Positions 12,601 through 27,844 of a stretch of 64,000 nt of DNA are shown here, one piece after another. The stretch is taken from contig CM043947.1 of assembly GCA_014529385.2 (NCBI GenBank), forward strand, positions 98,426,036 to 98,490,035, given 5' to 3'. The notes beneath the pieces were generated by a model, which was not told the DNA's origin, ran no database searches, and saw only the letters and a list, made by a program, of their open reading frames with translations. A program made the position numbers and the translations under genes. Positions within the stretch are counted from its first letter, which is position 1; every line of letters begins with the position of its first letter. Origin of the DNA: Adiantum capillus-veneris (lineage: Eukaryota; Streptophyta; Polypodiopsida; Polypodiales; Pteridaceae).

Positions 12601-13980
12601 AATGTATTTCGGGATGCTCTACTTTTGGTAAGGCAAGTAAACGGAGTATGGACATGTAAGAATCCTAGCTTGAGGACTCACTTAAGCTGTGTAAAAACTT
12701 TGTTGGGTAAGTTTGAAGTAGTTCAACTACACCACATCCCAAGGGCTCAAAACCATGAAGATGATGCCTTAGCAAGAGAAAGACTGCAGGAAGTGGTGGT
12801 TGGAGCTATAAAGCTAAATCTCCCTCTATTTCAAGGAAGTGACACCTTACCCGACATAATGCATTTTTGGAAACAGGGGAATGTCCACCAGATTTACCAA
12901 AAAGCCAGAAGCAATGGCTTACCAGGAAGTCCACAAGATATCGGCTTATCAATGACGGTTTGTATTGTAAGGGTAAGGACCAAATACTCAAGAAGGTCTC
13001 TCTTTCTAATGAAATTACGGGGGACCATTTGAAAAATGGAGTATAGATGCCATAGGACCATTGCCTAGGGCCAACTCAGGAAAGTTCTACATCATCATGG
13101 GAGTCGGCCATATGAATAGGTGGACGGAAGCTACAGCCAAAACTAGGATCACGGCCATGGAGGTAGCTAAATTTGTCTATGAGCACATATGTTGCAGGTT
13201 TGGCATGCGCCATTAGAAATCATCTCTGATAGAGAGCCAGGTTTCAGAGAAGACTTGGTAGGAGAGTTTATGCAAAAACTAGGCATTACAAGGAGGCATT
13301 CCTCACCATATTACCCTCAATGTAATGGCCTAGTTGAAAAAGTGAATGGAATGGTTTGTAAAATTATCACCAAGCAGGTTAGCAATCATCCAGAGGATTG
13401 GGATAAATATCTACTCCTAGCTTTGTGGGCCTACCGAACCTCATTCCGTACATCTTTGAGGTTCACCCCATATCATTTGGTATTTGGCAAGGAGGCAATC
13501 TTACCTATTGAGGTACAACTAGCAAGTCTCAGAGTGATGGCAAGCCAGCTTCAACGACCCAACATGCATTTGAGAGATCACATCCTTGACTTGGAACGAC
13601 TACAACTGGACAGAGAAGAAGCAATCAATTATTATGTAGCACAGGCAGAACACAGACTGCTTAGTTTCAATAAACATCTTCGATGCAAAGATTGAAATAA
13701 GGGCATGTTGATGCTCATAATCGCTTCGACACACGCAAAGATAAGAAGCTCCTACTCCGATGGGAAGGCCCTTTCAATATCAGAAAAGAGTATGCCAATG
13801 GGAGCTACTAGCTTATGGAAGTTGATGGTAAGCTTCATAAAACCAGAGTAAATGGTTGGCGGCTCAAACCTTATCTTCTACAATTTGATCAGACTCCACC
13901 TATCGACATTCCTGATGAGGATACACCATCAACCTCCAACTCCGATGACAATGATCAAACAAATGAGTTAGAGGCAGAAA
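9661..13980 (+). pseudogene. pol: Broken pol of gypsy-1 (PR, RT, RNase H x2, IN)
   Basis: Pieces in changing frames align in order with the gypsy-2 polyprotein: zinc knuckle (about 9683-9724), Pro-rich linker, protease with YIDGGAQIC (about 10362), RT from 11173 with FIDDFCIY (about 11540), a first RNase H (11950-12210), a second RNase H with a YFDGAYKR motif (from about 12414), and an integrase core ending in NGLVEKVN (about 13325). Lesions include a 1-bp loss after the zinc knuckle (near 9735), stops in the protease region (for example near 10626), a stop at 11578 and TAG at 11871. About 200 bp covering the integrase zinc finger is deleted at about 13020. It cannot make a polyprotein. Confidence 0.85.
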
Positions 13981-13991
13981 TGCACTAACCC

Positions 13992-14006
13992 TAGGGGGAG
14001 GGCTAA
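13992..14006 (+). promoter_or_regulatory. Polypurine tract of gypsy-1
   Basis: TAGGGGGAGGGCTAA lies directly before the 3' LTR. Gypsy-2 has AAAAGGGGAGGGCTAA at the same place (60038-60053). Confidence 0.8.
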
Positions 14007-16805
<2,799 letters not shown>

Positions 16806-18600
16806 CTAGACACAGCCAAAGCATAACAATCTGATGCATAAGATGCATGGCGAGAGTCTGAACGAGTACGACTAGACAAAGGTGCATCCAATTTACTGTC
16901 ACGCAATGTATGCACCAGCCATTTTGCCATACCTCTAGCCTGCTCATTTTCAGTCCTTTCCTCATCAAGTACATCATGTACATCTGCATCAGTAATAGGC
17001 CGATCTGTAACATTTTTGGAAACCCCCATAGGCTGTACATTTGCCTCATTGGAATTTACGTTCGGACTTCCACCACTGAAAAGAGGCAACAAAGTGTCAT
17101 AAATGTCCTGTGAGTTTACATTACTGTCTCTAGTACATGATAGCAAGGGCTGAACAGAATCTTGCACAAACACTACATCCCATGAAACCAGAATACGCTT
17201 TTTTTTGTGGATGATACAACCTATAACCTTTGCTTTCAGCACTATAACCAACAAAAATACATTTGACAACCTTATCATCCAATTTTTTGCACTGCACTTG
17301 TGACACTAAGCCATAAGCCAAACAACCAAAAACATGCATGTGTTGAATAGATGGCTTTCTATCATGCCATGCTTCATATGGAGTCATAGACTGCAATGCT
17401 TTCGTAGGACACCTGTTGAGTACATAAGTGGCACACATGACAGCCTCGAGCCAAAACAAATGTGGTAAAGCTTGACTCTTGACCATACATCTTGCCATTT
17501 CCGTGAGAGACCTATTTTTCCTCTCAGCAACACCATTTTGTTGAGGCGTATATGGCACTATTCATTGGTGTTTTATCCCACAACTAGCCATAAATGCATT
17601 AGATTTATGAGACATATACTCCCCCCTTCAATCGGAATGGAGGGTGCCCATAGTACATTTCGATACGTTTTCAGCCATAGCCAAAAATTCTTTGAAGCAC
17701 ATAACAACTTCGGACTTCGCTTTAAGCGGAAATACCCATGCATGCCTGGAGTAATCATCAATGAAAGTCACAAAGTATAGGTAATTGCCCAAGGACGGAG
17801 TTTGCATGGGCCCACAAACATCACTATGCACAAGCTGCAACCTGCATGTGGCCCTAACTGAACCATCCTTTGGAAACTTAGAACACTGCATTTTACCCAA
17901 AATATAGCCTTCACAAACATATTTGACAGGTGCTTCAAGAGGCGGCAAAGAAGCAACCATATCAGATTTTTGCAAATGCAGCAAACTAGAAAAATTGAGA
18001 TGCCCAAAACAAGCATGCCAAAGTTTTGCATCTAAAATAGCCCTTGAATCTACAACTGCATTTACAAAATTTTGTCCATGCTTGTCATACAAAGTTAGCT
18101 TATACAGCCCACGGCACAAAAGGCCAGATGCAACAATTTCATCGCCAAAACTGAGATCATGAACTGTACATCTGTCATTCACAAATTTGACTACAAGTCC
18201 AGTCTAGCAAGTGCATATATAGACAAAAGATTCTTCTTGATCCTAGGTACATAAAGTGCATCAACAAGTGTGAAAAGAATTGCCATTTGCAGCAGTAAGC
18301 ACAATCTTTCCAGCCCCCTGAACCGGATAAGAGGCATTGTTGGCACAAGTGACTAAATTCCCATGAGGGACAGACTCAAGAGAGGTTAACAATTCACGAT
18401 GTGAGGTAATGTGCTTTGTAGCACCGCTGTCAAAATACCACACATGTGAATCTGCAGCAATTGACATACATGCATCATGGACATCAGGATTGTAAGTGCA
18501 CTCTGCACTAAAAGCCCATTCTTCATCAACATCAGCATCACAGTCTCCTTTCACAGAAGACTCAACAATGGCTGCAGTGTAGCCAACATTTGCAGTGGAA
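16806..18600 (-). pseudogene. pol: Copia-1 protease and integrase, broken
   Basis: Minus-strand pieces show the protease motif WYFDSGATKHIT (about 18406-18441), a degenerate GAG-pre-integrase HACFGHLNF block (about 17986), integrase with LVHSDVCGPM (about 17805-17835) and FVTFIDDYSR, and the glutamate motif NGVAERKNRS (about 17515-17545). A stop falls before the glutamate region near 17570 and shifts separate the blocks. The reading ends after the acidic linker (about 16810-17000) that precedes RT in copia-3. Confidence 0.83.
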
Positions 18601-18649
18601 CCACCCTCTTTCTTCTTAGCCTCTTTGCCTTCAACTTAGGACACTACTT

Positions 18650-19474
18650 GATCATCAAGATTTCTAGACGAATTGTTGCCAACAGAAGCATTAGGAACAT
18701 AAGTTTTGCCACTCGTAGCAGAACCGTAAGTGTGGCTGCATTGTTGTTACCACCCTTTCTTTTAGAAGCAATAAAAGCCAGTTCAACTGCACGCTGCCTA
18801 GTCTTGTTTTTTTTGGAAAGTGAATCTTGCAACAACAATGTGCATAATGCATCAAACTTGACAACTTCAGGATTTCCTTGGGTCATAAGTCTCCAAGTAC
18901 TAGCAAAAGTCTAGTAAGAATCTGGTAAGGCATCAAGAACAATCTGCACAAAGCGAACTGTCTGAAATGATTTCACCTGCAGAAATAAGTTTCTCATTGA
19001 TATCCTTGATACCAGCAAGGAAAGTGTCCATATCATCTTCCTCATGCATAATCTTTGATTCCAGCTCTTTACGCAGCAAAGCAATTTTAGCCTCATTGCG
19101 GCTTGCATAAAGACCTGCTAGAATATCCCAAGCCTGTTTTTCAGATTTTGCTGAACGAATGTGAGGAACAATGGTGCGCTTCACATACAACGGAATCAAT
19201 GCATGAGCTTGCGCATCCTTTACATCCCAACGAGCTTGTTTTGCCATGGACAAAACAACTCTAATAGCAGCAATCCTTGCAGCAAGATCTGCAACATCCT
19301 CCACATTGCCTACATCCTCAGAACCAGGACGTACATCATGCCTTGCACAATATTCCAAACGCCTTTTGACACAAGAACATGTTGCATCATGTAAGCCCAC
19401 ATAGGGTAATTGTCCCCATCCAACCTGTCCTCAACAACGAACATTTTGAACACATCTGTGTTGTTGTCAGCCAT
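18650..19474 (-). pseudogene. gag: Copia-1 gag, frameshifted
   Basis: It starts MADNNTDVFKMF at 19474 and continues with the copia gag pattern (YPMWAYMMQHVL, AWDILAGLYASRNEAKIALL, ALPDSY). A shift lies near 19345, another near 18960, and a stop near 18910. The CCHC knuckle present in copia-3 (46840-46890) is mostly deleted here near 18650. Confidence 0.82.
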
Positions 19475-19780
19475 GGTAAATGCTGCACCTGATGTGAAAA
19501 CTGCCCGAAAATAGGAGAAACGAAGCGGGAATAACACATGCTATATAGCACAAACCGTAGAAGATTGTAAGGTACTTGTTATGCAAAAAACAGTACTGAC
19601 AAAATTTCTACACAAACGAATGACGAAATAGCCTGTGCAGTACTGCTTGTAGTGGAAACGGAGGTCGAAACGAGCCCGATATTTTTGTCGACCTGTGAAT
19701 GCTCGCCAAAGCTCACTGAAATCAGAGAAAGTGAGTAGGTGTGTGCTAGAGATGCTGGCGACTAAGCCTGGGAGGATGCA

Positions 19781-19796
19781 ACCTGCTCTGATACCA
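19781..19796 (-). promoter_or_regulatory. Primer-binding site of copia-1, tRNA-iMet type
   Basis: On the minus strand it reads TGGTATCAGAGCAGGT, two bases inside the LTR end, an exact match to the plant tRNA-iMet consensus TGGTATCAGAGC. Confidence 0.85.
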
Positions 19797-19798
19797 AT

Positions 19799-20024
19799 TG
19801 TTGGAATTAGGGTTGTAGAGAAACGCACACAACTTGGAGAAGACAAAGGAAGCTCAAGGCACACAATAGAGAGTGTATTACTTAGTGTGCATGAAAAGAT
19901 AGATAGCCCTAGAGTGATAGGCGTATACACAATGCACGGGGGAAAAACCTCCTAAAGAGGGAAAAATATGCCCCGGTGGTCCTAGTGTGTTCACACACAT
20001 CATTACCACATGTATATGGTAACA
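19799..20024 (-). repeat. 5' LTR of copia-1
   Basis: A 226-bp TG...CA repeat (minus strand TGTTACCATATAC to AATTCCAACA) homologous to the LTRs of copia-3 (45695-45921, 50363-50622), copia-2 (41121-41349) and copia-4 (39542-39770). Confidence 0.88.
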
Positions 20025-20120
20025 ACGGTACGTCCTCAAAGCATCATCGACACGAAGAATGGTGAAGGAGTGCAAGGCCCGCTCCTCGTTGGGGAGGAGA
20101 GAGAAGAAAAGAGTTGGAGT

Positions 20121-21404
<1,284 letters not shown>

Positions 21405-21615
21405 TGTCACGACAAGGGTCAAACCTAAGCCGGACTAGGGTGGTCATGGACTTCAGCCAGGGGCCGGGCTAGACAGTGTAGACAGTGGATCCGTCTAGGG
21501 CAAGGGGCTAGACAGTGTGGACAGGGGATCCATCTAGGGCAAGGGACTAGGAGTCCGCCTATATTATGGGGGGTTTGGAGGAGGATCCTATGTCTAGCTT
21601 TCCCTAGTTCTTACA
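21405..21615 (+). repeat. 5' LTR of the 5.5-kb element
   Basis: It runs from TGTCACGACAAGG to TTCTTACA. It holds a local duplication of the CTAGACAGTGT/GGATCC block (about 21470-21545) that is single in the 3' LTR, and lacks a segment of about 40 bp found there. Confidence 0.85.
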
Positions 21616-21616
21616 T

Positions 21617-21629
21617 TGGTATCAGAGCC
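21617..21629 (+). promoter_or_regulatory. Primer-binding site, tRNA-iMet type
   Basis: TGGTATCAGAGCC, exact consensus, one base after the LTR. Confidence 0.88.
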
Positions 21630-22379
21630 ACTCTTTTTTGGGGGACACAGGCATGGAGAGCCAGCCGTTTTTAGCTTTTGCATGTGCATGAGGCATGGAG
21701 GCATGGGGAAGAGCCCTACTCAGGCGAGCACCGTGGGCAGGACCTCTTGAGGCAAGGAGGGACGGACTGTCGACCTCCACCATAAGCTGCACTGTCGAGC
21801 TCGGAGGATGCGTGCTGTGATTTGCTGCAACAACCATCAATGGAGCTACCCCCGCAGAGCACCGTATGCGCCATCATCTCCTTGCCAAGTCCTCGCGGCA
21901 CTGTCGGGCACCATAGCCGACTACCAGCGTTGGTTTTTCACACCAAAAAGCCTGAAGGACTTTGGCCTTGGGCATTCTCCTCAAGGGTGCATGCCCACCC
22001 GACACACACCCGTACACAGTTCTTTCCCGGTTGTCGACCAAGGTGCAACCTAACCTCGTCCACAAAGGGCCGGGACATTCTTCGACAGGCCATCAATTTA
22101 CTGGAGATTCTCCAAAATTGCAGAAATTGCAGAAGTGCGTCAAGGTTAGTTTACGACAGTTTGGAGATTTTCAAACAAGTATCCATCACCACTTGTTTCT
22201 TCGGAAGGTCAAGTCGACTGTGACGCGTTCAAGCGGTGTAAGTGAACGGGTTGACTAAAGTTTTGACGACTAACGTAATCAGCACGGCTAATTATTGTTT
22301 GCAGTGCATACTATGGCTACGAGCCTGTCTGCAATCCGAGGTATTGTTTTCTCTTTTGTTCGCACAACAAGTTTTTGCC

Positions 22380-22978
22380 ATGAATATGGAAGTGGATGAT
22401 CAACATATATTTGATTTTGAATACTTGGAATCGGCTCCACCTGTGGATGTCGTGGGGCCGGATACTCTCACGGAGGGTACCTTCGTGGCAACAGGGATGG
22501 ATGATGCAAACCCAGGCGATCTATCTCTGTCCCCTCCCCCTCAGAGCGTTTTTTATATTCTAGAAGATGATAGTAACTTGCCCGATGCCCGGGAGTTCGT
22601 CACTCGACAGGATTGGCAGACTTTTGATGCCTGATTTTGCAAGTTAACTGTAGGGTCCAAATATTGGTTACGCAAATGGAAAATCTCACACAATTAATTT
22701 CCAAAATGCTACCAGAATGAGCCTCCCACTTGCCAGCAACCCAAAGGGTTGTCAATCCACCAGTTATGACCAAAGAGGTTCAACATGTCCAAAATAATTC
22801 GGTTGTAGGAACAAATCTGGTCATGACCAACGTGGTCAGGAAGCGACTATCACAATCCGACTTTCAACATGCAAAAAGTCAAAAATCATGCTTTATTTTC
22901 TTAGGAACGCATCAAAAAAAGCAGTGTCCACATGTCCGACAACGTCAGCATGATGCATTAGTTGGCGATTCAACATAA
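22380..22978 (+). pseudogene. Possible gag remnant of the 5.5-kb element
   Basis: Two frames (22380-22634 and 22730-22978) follow the leader. The first is acidic (MNMEVDDQHIFDFEYLE) with no known domain. The second contains CFIFLGTHQKKQCP, which looks like a CCHC zinc knuckle with one Cys changed to Phe and one spacer residue lost, where a gag nucleocapsid would lie. The match is weak and the frames may be chance. Confidence 0.3.
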
Positions 22979-23050
22979 ACTCCAGTTTTGGTGCAAGGCA
23001 CATTAGTTATAAACATAAACTCCAGTTTTGGTGCAAGGCACAATAGTTAT
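22974..23050 (+). repeat. Short tandem duplication, about 38 bp
   Basis: ACATAAACTCCAGTTTTGG and GTGCAAGGCACA.TAGTTAT occur twice in succession. Confidence 0.85.
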
Positions 23051-23821
23051 ATGTCTTCATACGTGCATGTGGCTTTTCAGAGTACTGTCCATTTTTTGGC
23101 ATTGGGTAGTGTTATGCACCAATTTCTTTTCTGAAATAATCATTTCTAGTACGACCCATTTCATCATCTCGGCGTATACGATCCGCCGACAACATTATAA
23201 GATGCATACAATATGTATGTAATAGGGTATACGTGTCACAATATGATTTGTTGTGAACCGCCAAATGCTTAACCAATTTCACGTGCAACATGGTTTCTAA
23301 ATTTATTTCATCTACCAGTCCAATCGGTGCAAGGAATTTTTGGTATTAACTTTTTCGGTAGCTTCCACTTTTGTATGCCAGGCATGTTACCCCCGGGGCA
23401 GGTCACTTATCAAAAGCTTCCTATATCACGTGCGTTCAAGAGGTTATTAATAATACCTCAATATACATACTATATTTACACTACGTGCCTATTTAAAAAA
23501 CCCCCACCCCCCTTTGTATGTATACATTTTGATACATTTTGATCTTTAAATAATCCTCTCTAGGTAACTCACGTGATAGCATACACATTCTAAAAAGTGA
23601 CCGCCCCGGGATGTTACCCAGGTGGTATACAGTACGCTCTCACACAGTCACTCTGTCAAGGACAATATTCGTTATGAATCATTTTGGATTGTTTAGGTTG
23701 CTCTCCAAACACAACACCACTAAAAGAACCTAAAATTTGGATTTAATTCAAAGGCAACGTGCTATCATTAAGTCAAAATGGTGTCATCACAACCACATAC
23801 CAGATAAGTCAGTAGAAGGTC

Positions 23822-23877
23822 TAGGACCAAGGGCCAATGATAAGACATATTTAAGTCATTTTCGTACAGTCACGATT
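23822..23877 (+). repeat. LTR-like fragment inside the 5.5-kb element
   Basis: GACCAAGGGCCAATGATAAG and CATATTTAAGT.ATTTT.GTACA resemble the start of the right LTR (26701-26752) with about 10 differences. Confidence 0.6.
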
Positions 23878-26696
23878 CCCTACACGATAAGGGAAGCAGG
23901 GTGTGACTTGTGTTTTGTGTTACATCTCTCGAAGCCAGATTACTGCATGCCTATAGGATAAGTTGCACGCTACGCATAACATGCACATGAGCATGGGTGC
24001 AAAACATACAAGGCAGTAGCTTAAGGAAAGTTCCTCAGCCCAACATACTCTCTTTCTTATTTCTCTCGAAGAATACTGCATACTTTCTAAGAAGCTTTTG
24101 CTACATGTATCGGTTCGACGATTGAACACTAATTGCCATGAGGGCTATGAGCCACACACTCTGGCTAAGAGCCATTGCTAAATCTAGGGTAAGACCCACT
24201 TGTTGGTATTCCTTGGACGACTGTCCTCAAGATCGAACAGCTCTACCCAGTGGAGTACACATTGACGTTAATTGACAAGTAAGCGTCTTGTCATTACGGA
24301 TGTTTAGGGTGTCATTTTTGCACTACATGTTTTTAGTGAGATGCTCAAGTGAGTTTTTGATAATCTTAAACTCACATCAACTGATCTCTACCACGGAGTA
24401 TAGACGCAGCAATAGGTTGAGATAGCATGGCTATCCATAAGAGCTAGCCATTTCACTTGTGTGGATATCCGGCTCCCTCTATATCACTACAGATTGCCTA
24501 TGGACATACTGTTTTGGGGTAAGACCTGGCCAGTGATTGCTACATCTCCCCATAGGCATTGAGGATCACAGTTTGATCTACTCTCGTTATACTTTCAAGG
24601 AAAGAAGCCCGCAATATAGCATGCGGTAGCAGACGAATTCAAATTCTCCACTTTATTCCAATCATTCTGTACACGGTTGACTATGTTGGTGACGTTACCT
24701 GCTAGTTGAGCAGTTTCTACAAAGAGTCTTATCAAGGGGTTTGACTACGTAGATTTTAATCCACGGGCTTGGATTGCAAAGGCAACACCCAAGGTTCCTA
24801 GTGCAATGTTGTTTTTTTTTTTTCAGGTAGGGGACGTGCTCCTCTCCAGTTGAATACGGGTAAGTGAACATTACGTTCAAATCTGCAGGTATGCATCTAT
24901 TGATTTGGTGTTATTCCATTTTTAGTATGCTTTGCTTGGTTTTTCAAGACGTATAAGTACGCTTGAATGTTACAGAGCCATGCCAAGGGCATGTCGGCAC
25001 ACAGTATTTTGGGCCAAGTGTCCAATCTATCTTTCTCCCTTATGCTGTTACGAACCAACTCGTAGGGTTCAATTTGGCACACGTTCACATGGGATACAAC
25101 ATGGTCTAGGAACTCAAGGAGTTCAATTTAGCCAGTGTGGAGCAATGATAATGAGGGTCCCTCTCACTCACGTCCCGGAGTGTTCATAGTTTCCTCCACA
25201 CACAAGTACATCTTGTACTTGATGGATGTCGCTTTTTCAGCCATCCTTATTCCACATGTGGAGAATATGATTCTCTGGGACTGACACTGGCGCCCGATTT
25301 TTAATGATGTGTCGCGATGAAGTCCCTACGTGCTGGTCGCATCCGTTTATTAGACCATTTGGAGCACACCGTATCAGGAACAATTTCAGTGGCAAGAAAT
25401 TGTCGGGTACTAAGTACAGACTTGTTGTGATTACAAGTGCTTTGAAACCACCTTAACGGAGGGTCGTTTCTACCTATAGCAAAGTATGCTATGTTCATGA
25501 GAATGTCTCATGGTTGGTACCTAGGGGTAACCGGGTTGTCACATTCTATTATGGTCTAACTTTTGTTGCAAGACTATCGTGGAAAGTCTCATCATGAAAT
25601 TGTGGTTCGGATATATTTGTGTTGAATGCATGCACACTAGGTGTTATGGCCCCTAGTGTTTAACACTGATTTATTTGGAGTGGCATGCTAATTCATGGAC
25701 TTTTTTGTTTCTACAATTTTTTGCACTTCAAGTGCAAATTTTCAAGCAGATTTATGAGTTTACACCCTACCGAACAAGGTAACGGTTATGTATGGGTGTC
25801 TGTAGTTGGCTGGTTTAAACTCTATGAGCTTATTCCACTCCAAACCACTTTCAACCTAGTTGGTTCTCTCCACTCCATATCAAATATATGGCTGGATACT
25901 CAATGATTGAGTCCTCGTTTATCGACAGTCGTGGAAGACTGTCTGTAAGTGGTTGGGGACAAGCACCTCACTCTTACTGCTGCTCGTGTTGGATGGGCAG
26001 CTTACAAATATTTCTTTTGCTAAAGGATCTGCTAAGAGCATACGTTAGCACAACACATTTCTTCATAGATGATTTTCTCCCTATTCTATAATTTGCTTAA
26101 GTAAAGTTTTCAACTTTGAACGCCTATTGTGGTGGGGTTGAATATTGTTTCAATAGTTTCATAAGTCAAGGACTTACCATGTGTGCTGACAAAGTATGTT
26201 GGCAAGTAACCTTCATTAGGGATGAACATGTAGTTTTTTGTGTTCCAAACTATTCAAAAGTCTGATAAGAGGACACTCCCTATTCTATCCCTCAGTAGCT
26301 ATGAACTTTTTAAGATACTCACGCGAGTAGGAAATCTGGCTCACAATTGCATGGAAAGTTACGCCAAGGTTTTCTTGCATTATTCCAGTTTCCTCAGAAG
26401 ATCTGAAAACTGGTTATGCCTTTGGATAACTCTTAGTTGTGGTTACTCCTTTCAAGTACTCAAGTAAGTTACAAATTGAGTTACCAATTTGATACAAGTG
26501 GTTGCAAAAGGACAACAATGTTGAAAATCAAGATATTGCTCTTGGTTTCATTGAACCCCCTCACTGCACCAATTATCGGACATACAGACAACTAGCCCAC
26601 GTATGGGACGTCAAATAAGGAAAACATCCGTATTCTTAAGAAGATATTACTACTTGTGTTTTCGAGGACGAAAACTCTTCCTTAAGGGGGGAGTAA

Positions 26697-26903
26697 TGCC
26701 AGGACAAGGGTCAATGATAAGCCATATTTAAGTTATTTTTGTACAATCATAAACCTAAGGACTAGGGTGGTCATGGACTTCGACTAGGAGCTGGGCTAGA
26801 CAGTGTGGATAGGGGATCCGTCTAGGGCAAGGGGCTAGGAGTCCGCCTATATTATGGAGGGTTGGGAGGAGGATCCTATGTCTAGCTTTCCCTAGTTCTT
26901 ACA
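26697..26903 (+). repeat. 3' LTR of the 5.5-kb element
   Basis: It runs from TGCCAGGACAAGG to TTCTTACA, partner of 21405-21615. Confidence 0.85.
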
Positions 26904-26908
26904 GTCAC

Positions 26909-27844
26909 CTTCAAGCTCGCTTAGTAATCATTTTTGTACTTGCCCTTAGAATCGTTTTCTTTCATCCTCCATTCTCACTGCATAGAGCAAGCGGGCAGAA
27001 AAAACTGACGCCTTGATAATCCATGGGTGCCATTCGCCGATTCACTGTATGTGCCAGCAACTGAATGTCTCTCCACCTTCTGCGTTGTAAAGTATGTGGA
27101 ACATGTAGAGTTCCAAGGGGGTTGTGCCGCCTGCGTTGTTGGTGGGCCTGGACGATGAAGTTTCCTTGTTCAACAAACCGCAAGAAGACATCTTAGCATC
27201 ACGCCCTCCAAAATCCTTTACTATGCGCAGTCTGAACCCCCCCCTTAAACCATGAATGTAGAGGAAGATATGACTACAACAATTGCTCACATTTGCAGGC
27301 TACGACGCAACAATTTCTTAGATTTGTTGCATTGTTGTCACCAATTGACACGACGGTTTTAGAGGGAATCAATGGTTGAAAATCGATGTTGTGTGGTGGC
27401 GATGGTCACAATCGTTGATCCTCAATGTGAACGTGTGATGTAAACTAGGTGCAAACTTGGCTGAACATGACATTGTTGTGAACTTGCATGTGAACTAGAC
27501 GTGGATTCCGCAAGCTATGTGCACTACGTCTTGGTGGTGTGAATTGGATGTGAATTGAAAAACTACTCAATACCTACAATGCTACCATCTCTATTTGCAC
27601 ACGTAGCCTTAAGACATTGGAACACCATGAGGTCAAATCCTGCCAACGCATGCTTTTTTCCCCCAAATGGATCGAATGGTCCTCGATCAAGACCGTAGAT
27701 CCGCTTCACGTCAAATAGGCTTTACCGATTAATTGTAACAAATATTTTAGCGATAAATATTTTCAAACTTCTCTTTCGAGCACTGCTGCTGAGAGACGTT
27801 GGAGGTTGGAGCTACGCTTTACGTGAGAACTGACACAGAAGGCT
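26909..27844. other. Upstream flank and 5' UTR region of the gene
   Basis: No other gene is supported; minus-strand frames at 26962-27290 show no domain. The DNA becomes unique-looking here. I see no convincing TATA box. The last 80 bases before the ATG lack an upstream ATG in a good context and could be 5' UTR. Confidence 0.5.

Larger units (their letters stand above)
16806..20024 (-). mobile_element. Copia-1: 5' two thirds of a Ty1/copia element
   Basis: On the minus strand, starting at the right, it has a 5' LTR (19799-20024), a tRNA-iMet-type primer site, gag (from 19474), protease (about 18400-18450) and integrase (about 17150-17800). It stops at 16806, where the gypsy-1 LTR abuts it. 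No RT or RNase H is present. Sequence and order match copia-3 (45695-50622), a member of the same family. The genuine left part should lie beyond gypsy-1 but is not seen before 7434. Confidence 0.88.
21405..26903 (+). mobile_element. 5.5-kb LTR retrotransposon with decayed or absent coding
   Basis: Left LTR (21405-21615) and right LTR (26697-26903) share most of their length and end in CCTAGTTCTTACA. GTCAC flanks both ends (21400-21404 and 26904-26908), a perfect 5-bp target duplication. TGGTATCAGAGCC (21617-21629) follows the left LTR and AAGGGGGGAGTAA precedes the right one. The text just before it, GAGGACGAAAACT, is typical of the 3' end of plant chromovirus pol, so the element probably descends from that group. 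The interior gives only a possible gag trace (22380-22978). No RT, RNase H or integrase motif is readable in any frame. It behaves as a LARD-like or heavily decayed copy. Confidence 0.85.

Noticed and set aside
21405-26903. Candidate host genes inside the 5.5-kb element
   Set aside because: Frames are short and lack domains, and the whole stretch lies between matching LTRs with a target duplication.
26962-27290. Two minus-strand frames upstream of the gene
   Set aside because: No domain, no start or splice context, overlapping each other in different frames.
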